5,152 nucleotides of DNA. Origin: Nautiliaceae bacterium (lineage in GTDB: Bacteria > Campylobacterota > Campylobacteria > Campylobacterales > Nautiliaceae). A program made the translations under genes and the position numbers. Position 1 is the first letter of the stretch; each line of letters begins with the position of its first letter. A model generated the notes under the pieces. It was not told the DNA's origin. It saw nothing but the letters and a program-made list of their open reading frames with translations, and searched no databases. The stretch spans positions 1 through 5,152 of the forward strand of contig JALVUH010000155.1 in NCBI GenBank assembly GCA_027035735.1, written 5' to 3'. Of the stretch, positions 1 through 4,707 are shown piece by piece.

Positions 1-743
1 CAAATCTTAGAAATAGAGCTATTGGGCTTGGAGCTATGGGCGAAGCTCAAATGCTTGCTGAGAGACAAATCTTTTGGGGAAGTGAAGAGCATTTGAAACT
101 TATTGATGAGATTTTTGAAGGTATAAGCTATCATGCTATTAATGCAAGTGCTGAACTTGCAAGAGAAAAAGGAGTTTATCCAGAGTTTGAAGGAAGCAGA
201 TGGTCAAAAGGAATTTTGCCAATAGATACTGCCAATGAAGAAGCGAAAAAACTTGTTCAAAGAGATTTATTTAGTGCAACTCAGTATGATTGGGAAGGAC
301 TAAGAGAAAAAGTAAAAAAAGGTATTAGAAACGGATATTTAATGGCTATTGCCCCAACTAGCTCTATTTCAATTCTAACAGGTACTACTCAAACAATTGA
401 ACCAGTTTACAAAAGAAAATGGTATGAAGAAAATTTAAGTGGGCTAATTCCTGTAGTAGTTCCAAATTTAAGTGCTGAGACGTATATGTTTTATACTCCG
501 GCATACGAGCTAGACCAAAGAATACTTGTAAAAGCTGCTGCAATTAGACAAAAATGGATAGACCAAGGTCAAAGCTTAAATATATTTATTACGACTGATA
601 AAGCAAGTGGAAGATATCTAAATGAAATTTATACACTTGGATGGAAACTAGGACTTAAATCGTTTTATTATTTAAGAAGTCAATCTCCTGAAATGAATGA
701 AGAGGTGATGGATAGAAGCGTTGAGTGTTATGGATGTCAATAA
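1..743 (+). CDS. nrdA: Ribonucleoside-diphosphate reductase class Ia, large (alpha) subunit, C-terminal part (5' end outside window)
   Basis: The catalytic subunit reduces ribonucleoside diphosphates to deoxyribonucleotides in the cytoplasm, together with NrdB encoded just downstream. The frame is open from the left edge (first full codon at base 3, reading NLRNRAIGLGAMG), so the Met at 36 is internal and not the start. About 246 residues are visible; the N-terminal ATP cone and most of the barrel lie upstream. Visible family signatures are AKGILPIDT-like SKGILPIDT, the substrate-phosphate-binding segment MAIAPTSSIS (342-371), the adjacent Tyr-Tyr pair of the radical-transfer path in KSFYYLRSQ (Tyr codons 666-671), and the flexible C-terminal redox cysteine pair in ECYGCQ (Cys codons 726-728 and 735-737). 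The C-terminus is shorter than E. coli's and has a CxxC rather than CxxxxC pair. The stop is 12 bases before nrdB, so the two are almost certainly co-transcribed. Identity is secure; the missing 5' part prevents checking the allosteric site. Confidence 0.95.
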   Translation, partial: NLRNRAIGLGAMGEAQMLAERQIFWGSEEHLKLIDEIFEGISYHAINASAELAREKGVYPEFEGSRWSKGILPIDTANEEAKKLVQRDLFSATQYDWEGLREKVKKGIRNGYLMAIAPTSSISILTGTTQTIEPVYKRKWYEENLSGLIPVVVPNLSAETYMFYTPAYELDQRILVKAAAIRQKWIDQGQSLNIFITTDKASGRYLNEIYTLGWKLGLKSFYYLRSQSPEMNEEVMDRSVECYGCQ

Positions 744-744
744 A

Positions 745-750
745 AGGAGG
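745..750 (+). promoter_or_regulatory. Strong Shine-Dalgarno site for nrdB
   Basis: AGGAGG, part of a longer AAAAGGAGG at 742-750, lies immediately after the nrdA stop and 5 bases before the nrdB ATG. It is the strongest ribosome binding site in the window. It fits high expression of the small subunit and confirms the nrdB start. Confidence 0.85.
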
Positions 751-755
751 CAATA

Positions 756-1796
756 ATGCAAATAAAAAGACTATTTAACTATAATTGTCCAATGCATAGA
801 GGTTCTACTACCTCTATTATCAATGGATGTACTGAGGGAATTATAAATCTTAATAAACTATCATATCCTTGGGCTTATAATTTGTGGGAGATGATGCTTG
901 CTAATACTTGGTTTCCAAGAGAAGTAGATTTAACAGAAGATGCAAGGCAGTATCGCCAGCTTCTTCCAGCAGAAAAAAGAATGTATGATAAAGCACTCTC
1001 TCAGCTTATTTTTATGGATTCAATTCAAACAAACAACACACCTGATCATGTTAACCCTTGGATTACAGCACCTGAGGTTAATATGTGTTTGGTTAGACAA
1101 GCTTTTGAAGAGGCACTTCATTCTCAAAGCTATGCTGTTATGGTTGATTCTATTTCTCTTAATACTGATGAGATTTATGAGATGTGGAGAGCTGATGAAA
1201 ATCTTCGCAAAAAAAATGAATTTATTGGAAATGTTTATGAGGAGTGGGGAAGAAAAGCTCTTGAAGGGGATGATATTGCTAAAATTTATATGATTGTTGC
1301 AAATCAAGCGTTAGAGGGAATCTATTTTTACAATGGATTTGCAGCATTTTATGTGCTTGCAAGAGCTGGTAAAATGATTGGAAGTGCTCAAATGATTAGA
1401 TTTATTCAAAGAGATGAAGTAACTCATACTACACTTTTTGCAAATATTTTTAAAGAAATTCAAAAAGAATTCCCAGACCTTTTCACTCCAGAAGTTTATA
1501 GAAATATAAAAGAGATGCTTTATGCTGCATATGAACTTGAGAGAGATTGGGGATTTTATATTACAAATGATGAAATTTTGGGACTTTCTAAAGAACTTAT
1601 TGATAGATTTACAAAATACTTAGCAAATAAAAGAGCAAATGCTATGGGGCTTGAGCTTTTATTCCCAGAAGTTGGACTCAAAAATCCTATAAGCTGGTTT
1701 GATAGTTTTTCTAGTTTTAATGATCAAAAAACAAACTTCTTTGAAGGAAATGTGGTCAATTATTCTAAAGGGAGCTTGAATCTTGATGATTTTTAG
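756..1796 (+). CDS. nrdB: Ribonucleoside-diphosphate reductase class Ia, small (beta) subunit
   Basis: This is the radical-generating diiron subunit, 346 residues, a ferritin-like helical protein that pairs with NrdA. By comparison with E. coli NrdB the metal ligands are all visible: Asp88 (MDSIQ), Glu119 and His122 (EALHSQSY), Glu187 (ALEGIYFY), Glu221 and His224 (RDEVTH). The radical tyrosine is present as Tyr126, seven residues after Glu119, so this is a tyrosyl-radical enzyme and not a metal-only Ic type. Trp52 (TWFPREVD) and Asp220 match the E. coli radical-transfer residues Trp48 and Asp237. Tyr336 in the tail may match Tyr356. The acidic/hydrophobic end LNLDDF is the usual docking tail for NrdA. 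The start is fixed by AGGAGG 5 bases upstream. The 3' end overlaps yjbQ by 11 bases. A perfect 7-bp inverted repeat lies near the 5' end (796-817). Confidence 0.97.
   Translation: MQIKRLFNYNCPMHRGSTTSIINGCTEGIINLNKLSYPWAYNLWEMMLANTWFPREVDLTEDARQYRQLLPAEKRMYDKALSQLIFMDSIQTNNTPDHVNPWITAPEVNMCLVRQAFEEALHSQSYAVMVDSISLNTDEIYEMWRADENLRKKNEFIGNVYEEWGRKALEGDDIAKIYMIVANQALEGIYFYNGFAAFYVLARAGKMIGSAQMIRFIQRDEVTHTTLFANIFKEIQKEFPDLFTPEVYRNIKEMLYAAYELERDWGFYITNDEILGLSKELIDRFTKYLANKRANAMGLELLFPEVGLKNPISWFDSFSSFNDQKTNFFEGNVVNYSKGSLNLDDF
1768..1774 (+). promoter_or_regulatory. Shine-Dalgarno-like site for yjbQ inside nrdB
   Basis: AAGGGAG lies inside the last codons of nrdB. It is 8 bases before a TTG (1783) and 11 bases before the in-frame ATG (1786), so it fits either start. 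Length agreement with E. coli YjbQ (138 residues) favours the ATG. Confidence 0.45.
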
Positions 1797-2202
1797 ACAA
1801 AAAGAGATTATAGTTAAAGCTCCAAGCAGGGGCTTTTTTTTAATAACTGATAAAATTTTAAAAGCAATTGATATAAGTGATATAAATATGGGGATGATGA
1901 ATCTGTTTTTAAAGCATACTTCAGCATCTCTTACAATTAATGAGAATGCTTCACCTGATGTAAGAGTTGATATGGAAGAGATTTCTTCTAAGCTTATTCC
2001 TGATGGATATTTTTATCACCACTCACTTGAAGGTGCTGATGATATGCCAGCTCATTTTAAATCTTCTATGTTTGGAGTAAGCCTTAATATTCCTATTACT
2101 AATGGGATGCTTAATCTTGGAACTTGGCAAGGAATTTATTTAAATGAACATAGAGATTATCCTAGCAATAGAAAAATAGTAATTAGTATTTGGGGAGTTT
2201 AG
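1786..2202 (+). CDS. yjbQ: YjbQ/UPF0047 family protein (reported secondary thiamine-phosphate synthase activity)
   Basis: A 138-residue protein, the same length as E. coli YjbQ, and alignable end to end with it from memory. Signatures are KAPSRGF (11-17), HTSASLTINEN (44-54), LEGADDMPAH (81-90) and GTWQGIYLNEHR (112-123). The conserved His, Asn and acidic residues in these blocks line a putative metal/ligand pocket. Weak thiamine-phosphate synthase activity has been reported for the family, but the physiological role is unsettled, so thiamine synthesis should not be assumed. I chose ATG 1786; a TTG directly before it (1783) would add one residue. The gene begins inside the end of nrdB, which suggests translational coupling. 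Codons 11-19 form a terminator-like hairpin (see the terminator entry). The stop is one base before the next start. Confidence 0.9.
   Translation: MIFRQKEIIVKAPSRGFFLITDKILKAIDISDINMGMMNLFLKHTSASLTINENASPDVRVDMEEISSKLIPDGYFYHHSLEGADDMPAHFKSSMFGVSLNIPITNGMLNLGTWQGIYLNEHRDYPSNRKIVISIWGV
1816..1841 (+). terminator. Terminator-like hairpin with T8 tract, inside the 5' end of yjbQ
   Basis: AAAGCTCC (1816-1823) pairs with GGGGCTTT (1829-1836) across a 5-base loop AAGCA. This gives 8 pairs with one G-U wobble, and eight consecutive T at 1834-1841. The shape is that of an intrinsic terminator and sits 20 bases after the nrdB stop, where a terminator for nrdAB would be expected. It is fully coding in yjbQ, for residues KAPSRGFFL. 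The right arm depends on the choices AGG and GGC, where AGA and GGA would be the AT-rich options. Whether it terminates transcription is unknown; ribosomes translating yjbQ would be expected to suppress it. Confidence 0.4.
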
Positions 2203-2203
2203 A

Positions 2204-2758
2204 ATGAAATTAATAAATTTTAATGAAATAGAAGCTAAAGAGAGATATAAGTTAATGGCAGGAAATATTATTCCTCGTCCTATTGCATGGATAGTAACTG
2301 AAAATGATGGAGTTATTAATGTTGCCCCTTTTAGCTATTTTACAGGAGTTTCAAGTAAACCTCCACTTTTAATGGTTAGTATTGGAAGAAAAAAACCTAA
2401 TATTAATGAACCTAAAGATACATTTAAGAATATTAAAGAGACAAAAAAAGCAACTGTTTGTTTAGTGCCAATTGAACTTACTGAAAAAATGGATAAAACT
2501 AGTGAAGTTTTACCTCATAATGTAAGTGAGGCTGATGAATTTAATGTAGAACTAAAAAGAATTGATGATAATTTTCCACCAATTGTAAAAGGATGTAAAA
2601 GAGCATTTTTAACTACTTTATATGGAACTTTTGAGAAAGATGAGATGGCTACAATTCCTTTTTTTCTTAAAATTGAAAAGATGTATATGGATGGAGAATT
2701 TGAGCCAGTAGCAAGGGTTGGTAAAGGGTATGCTAAACTTTGTGAAATGAAGAATTAA
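2204..2758 (+). CDS. Flavin reductase family protein (FMN-binding split barrel)
   Basis: A 184-residue protein of the flavin-reductase/flavoredoxin-like split-barrel family, probably a cytoplasmic FMN-binding oxidoreductase or electron carrier. Family signatures are visible in order: IIPRPIAWIVT (22-32), the flavin-binding block NVAPFSYFTGVSSKPP (39-54), KDTFKNI (71-77), HNVSEADEF (105-113, resembling the H-x-S-x-D-x-x-K/E-F pattern of the family) and the C-terminal VARVGKGY (169-176). No signal peptide or membrane segment is seen. The ATG is one base after the yjbQ stop, and GGGGAG (2192-2197) inside the yjbQ end serves as ribosome binding site with a 6-base spacer. The electron donor and acceptor cannot be read from sequence. 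The downstream start follows after 2 bases, so the gene is part of the same coupled chain. Confidence 0.87.
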   Translation: MKLINFNEIEAKERYKLMAGNIIPRPIAWIVTENDGVINVAPFSYFTGVSSKPPLLMVSIGRKKPNINEPKDTFKNIKETKKATVCLVPIELTEKMDKTSEVLPHNVSEADEFNVELKRIDDNFPPIVKGCKRAFLTTLYGTFEKDEMATIPFFLKIEKMYMDGEFEPVARVGKGYAKLCEMKN

Positions 2759-2760
2759 GA

Positions 2761-3060
2761 ATGGAAAATAAGGAATTAAAAATATTAAAAGAGTTTAAAG
2801 ACAAATATAAAAATTTTATAGATATAAAATATATAGTCGGTTCTTTTGCGAGAGGAGATTTTAATAAAAATAGCGATATTGATATTGTATATTCTTTAAA
2901 AAAAGAGGCTTTAAGTAAAGATGCTTTTGAAATAATAAATAATTTAGCAAAAATAAAAGAGGAATTACAAAAAAAATTTAATAGAAAAGTTGATTTAATA
3001 GATGAGAGTACTTTAAATAGAGTGGCTAAAAAATATATGAAAGATAAAATTTATGTTTGA
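2761..3060 (+). CDS. mntA: Minimal nucleotidyltransferase, MntA-like antitoxin of a MNT/HEPN pair
   Basis: A 99-residue minimal polymerase-beta-fold nucleotidyltransferase. The family signature GSX10DXD is intact: Gly27-Ser28 in VGSFARGD, then Asp39 and Asp41 in SDIDIV; a third acidic residue Asp78 is in KVDLID. In characterised MNT/HEPN systems this protein is the antitoxin and transfers AMP units from ATP to a tyrosine of the HEPN toxin, inactivating it. The intact catalytic triad makes such activity plausible here. The gene starts 2 bases after the previous stop with only a weak ribosome binding site, and overlaps the HEPN gene by 8 bases, the usual tight arrangement of the pair. It is the most AT-rich gene in the window (about 20% GC by hand count). 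Function as an antitoxin is inferred from family and neighbour. Confidence 0.88.
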   Translation: MENKELKILKEFKDKYKNFIDIKYIVGSFARGDFNKNSDIDIVYSLKKEALSKDAFEIINNLAKIKEELQKKFNRKVDLIDESTLNRVAKKYMKDKIYV

Positions 3061-3409
3061 TAGAAATCTTCCTAAAATAGAATTTATTATTGAGAGAATA
3101 GAATTTATTGAGAAGATAGTTAAAAAATATAAATATGTAACTATTGCTTTGAATGATGAGATAGAAGCAAGACCTGCAATTTTAATGCACTTATCTCAAA
3201 TAGGAGAAGAGATAAACAAAATTGATAAGGAAGTTTTAAAAGAGTTAGATTTATTAGAAGATGCAAAAGGTGCTTATAATGTTAAAAATTTTATAGTTCA
3301 TTCATATGAAGGTATAAATTTAGCACTTATTGAAAAAATTATTAAAGAAAAACTTCCTATTTTAAAAGAGAAATTTAAAAGGTATCTTGATGAAAAGAGT
3401 CAACTTTAA
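3053..3409 (+). CDS. hepT: HEPN-domain protein (DUF86), HepT-like toxin of a MNT/HEPN pair, with altered RNase motif
   Basis: A 118-residue, mostly helical HEPN protein of the DUF86 type. The helix with ARPAILMHLSQIGEEINKI (39-57) matches the family's pattern of a small helix ending in IGEA/IGEE. The second helix carries the RNase motif region NVKNFIVHSY (76-85), and the tail INLALIEKIIKEKLPILK is typical of the family. Characterised HepT toxins have R-x4-H-x-Y, where Arg and His cleave RNA and Tyr is AMPylated by MntA. Here the Arg position is Lys78 (codon AAA), while Asn79, His83 and Tyr85 are kept. The protein may therefore be a weakened or inactive RNase, or a variant that uses Lys. The start overlaps mntA by 8 bases with little ribosome binding site, suggesting translation depends on mntA. 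The 3' end overlaps the next gene by 20 bases. Confidence 0.86.
   Translation: MFDRNLPKIEFIIERIEFIEKIVKKYKYVTIALNDEIEARPAILMHLSQIGEEINKIDKEVLKELDLLEDAKGAYNVKNFIVHSYEGINLALIEKIIKEKLPILKEKFKRYLDEKSQL
3377..3382 (+). promoter_or_regulatory. Shine-Dalgarno-like site deciding the start of the FAH-fold gene
   Basis: AAAAGG inside hepT lies 7 bases before ATG 3390 and only 4 before TTG 3387. The spacing favours the ATG as the start of the FAH-fold gene. Confidence 0.5.
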
Positions 3410-4007
3410 AGAAAAAATAACCCCTTGTAAGATTGTTTGTGTTGGTAGAAATTATGTAGAGCATATTAAAGAGCTTAATAATGAAATCCCAAGCGAGCCT
3501 GTATATTTTATAAAGCCAAATAGTTCTATTAGTGATGAGATTGTATATAGAGAAGGGCTTCATTATGAAGGAGAGATTAGTTTTTTAATTAAAAATAAAA
3601 AAATAGTAGCAGTTGGATTTGGATTTGATTTGACTCTAAGAGATATTCAAACTAAATTAAAACAAAAAGGACTTCCTTGGGAAAGAGCCAAAGCATTTAA
3701 AGGTGCTGCTATATTTAGTGATTTTGTAGAAATAGATGATTTGAATGATTTAGAAGTAGAAGTTGTGAAAAATAGTGAAATTGTTCAAAGAGGCGGTGTT
3801 GAGCTTATGATGTATAAGCCAGATTTTTTAGTTAAAGATATAGATGAAATTTTTGGGCTTGATGATGGAGACATTATAATGAGTGGGACTCCAAAAGGGG
3901 TTGGAAGAGTTGAAAGAGGGAATAAATTTATAGGTAGAATTTATAAAAGTGGAAAAGTTTTAGTAGAGAAAAGTTGGAGAGTAATAAAAATTGAAAATGG
4001 AAAATAG
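3390..4007 (+). CDS. Fumarylacetoacetate hydrolase (FAH) family protein
   Basis: A 205-residue single-domain enzyme of the FAH fold (the group containing FAHD1, acylpyruvate hydrolases and 2-keto-4-pentenoate hydratase/isomerases), predicted cytoplasmic and Mg/Mn-dependent. Signatures are CVGRNYVEHIKEL (17-29), PVYFIKPNSSI (37-47), the metal ligands Glu60 and Glu62 in YEGEI, Asp80 in GFDLTLRDIQ (78-87), the lysine region KAFKGAAIFS (101-110) and the closing loop GDIIMSGTPKGVG (160-172). All family residues I can place are present, so an active enzyme is likely, but family members act on different acylpyruvate-type or oxaloacetate-like substrates and the substrate cannot be assigned. I chose ATG 3390; a TTG directly upstream (3387) would add one residue. 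It begins 20 bases inside hepT and its end overlaps queE by 11 bases, so its translation is likely tied to both neighbours. Confidence 0.9.
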   Translation: MKRVNFKEKITPCKIVCVGRNYVEHIKELNNEIPSEPVYFIKPNSSISDEIVYREGLHYEGEISFLIKNKKIVAVGFGFDLTLRDIQTKLKQKGLPWERAKAFKGAAIFSDFVEIDDLNDLEVEVVKNSEIVQRGGVELMMYKPDFLVKDIDEIFGLDDGDIIMSGTPKGVGRVERGNKFIGRIYKSGKVLVEKSWRVIKIENGK

Positions 4008-4707
4008 AAAAATAACAAATTTTATCCCAGTTAGTGAGATATTTTATTCAATTCAAGGTGAGGGAAAATATGCTGGAAATCCAAGCGTTTTTATTAGAGT
4101 TGGAGGGTGTAATTTAACTTGTCCAGGCTTTGGCAAGAGAGGATGTGATAGTTATTATGCAGTAGATAAAAAATATAAGAGTGAATGGAAAAATTTAAGT
4201 ATAGAAGAGATAAAAAAAGAGATAAAAAAATATCTTAAATTTAAGCCTGATTTAGTAATTACAGGTGGGGAGCCTGGACTTTATTTTGATAGACTTTATC
4301 CATTAATTGAGTGGTTTAGAGGAAATATTACAATTGAAACAAATGCTACTATTTCTCCTGATTTTGAAAAATATCCTTTGTATAAAAAAGTAGCTTTTGC
4401 TATGAGTGTAAAGTTATCAAATAGTGAGGAAGAATATAAAAAAAGAGTAAAAAAAGAGATTATTAAAAATATAGCTAAAAATGCTAAGAGAAGTTTTTTT
4501 AAGTTTGTAATTGATAGGTATTTAAAAGAAGAAATTGATGATATTACAGAAGGAGTTGATATTCCAATTTATTGTATGCCGCTTGGCTCAACTAAAGAGG
4601 AATTAGAAAAAAATGCACCTTTTGTATTTGATTTTTGTTTAAAAAATGGGTATAGATATTCTGATAGGCTTCATATAAGGTTATTTGGTAAAAAAAGAGG
4701 AGTGTAA
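3997..4707 (+). CDS. queE: 7-carboxy-7-deazaguanine synthase (radical SAM)
   Basis: QueE converts 6-carboxy-tetrahydropterin, the QueD product, to 7-carboxy-7-deazaguanine on the way to preQ0 and queuosine in tRNA. The 236-residue protein shows SIQGEGKYAG (18-27), cluster-binding cysteines 38, 42 and 50 in GGCNLTC...GCDSYYAVD, the SAM-contacting TGGEP (89-93), ETNAT (114-118), the SVKLSNS segment (137-143) and the C-terminal RLHIRLFGKKRGV. The CDSYYAVD block corresponds to CDTPYAWD-like sequence in ordinary QueE, so the third cysteine is clear. Spacing is CX3CX7C, with five extra residues compared with the usual CX3CX2C. The start is uncertain: ATG 3997 lacks a good ribosome binding site, while an in-frame TTG at 3991 (two residues longer) has GGAG about 11 bases upstream. 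It overlaps the FAH-fold gene by 11 bases and abuts queD with no gap. Confidence 0.93.
   Translation: MENRKITNFIPVSEIFYSIQGEGKYAGNPSVFIRVGGCNLTCPGFGKRGCDSYYAVDKKYKSEWKNLSIEEIKKEIKKYLKFKPDLVITGGEPGLYFDRLYPLIEWFRGNITIETNATISPDFEKYPLYKKVAFAMSVKLSNSEEEYKKRVKKEIIKNIAKNAKRSFFKFVIDRYLKEEIDDITEGVDIPIYCMPLGSTKEELEKNAPFVFDFCLKNGYRYSDRLHIRLFGKKRGV
4697..4702 (+). promoter_or_regulatory. Shine-Dalgarno site for queD
   Basis: GAGGAG, in AAGAGGAG at the 3' end of queE, lies 5 bases before the queD ATG. It encodes the terminal Arg-Gly of QueE at the same time, and supports ATG 4708 as the queD start. Confidence 0.75.

Noticed and set aside
796..835. preQ1-I riboswitch candidate in the 5' part of nrdB
   Set aside because: The first ten bases resemble the aptamer, but the loop is only 8 bases, the downstream A-rich tail with CUAA-like pairing is absent, and it lies inside nrdB, over 3 kb from the queuosine genes.
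940..1293. Open frame on + strand inside nrdB (117 codons)
   Set aside because: It is an out-of-frame shadow of nrdB; the nrdB frame has every expected catalytic residue, and this frame has no recognisable motif or ribosome binding site.
1020..1307. Open frame on - strand opposite nrdB (95 codons)
   Set aside because: Antisense shadow of a well-conserved gene in AT-rich DNA, with no recognisable family.
1783..1814. Possible promoter at the nrdB/yjbQ junction (TTGATG ... TATAGT)
   Set aside because: The spacing is 20 bases and such AT-rich hexamers are frequent by chance here; not supportable without transcript data.
2656..2664. T-rich run in the flavin-reductase gene as a terminator
   Set aside because: No stem of useful GC content precedes it; it encodes Pro-Phe-Phe-Leu.
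3375..3563. Open frame on - strand opposite the hepT/FAH junction (62 codons)
   Set aside because: Low-complexity antisense frame opposite two supported genes; no motif supports it.
3887..3903. Small hairpin ACTCC-AAAA-GGGGT in the FAH-fold gene
   Set aside because: It is explained by the conserved SGTPKGVG coding block, is only 5 bp with a wobble, and has no T tract.
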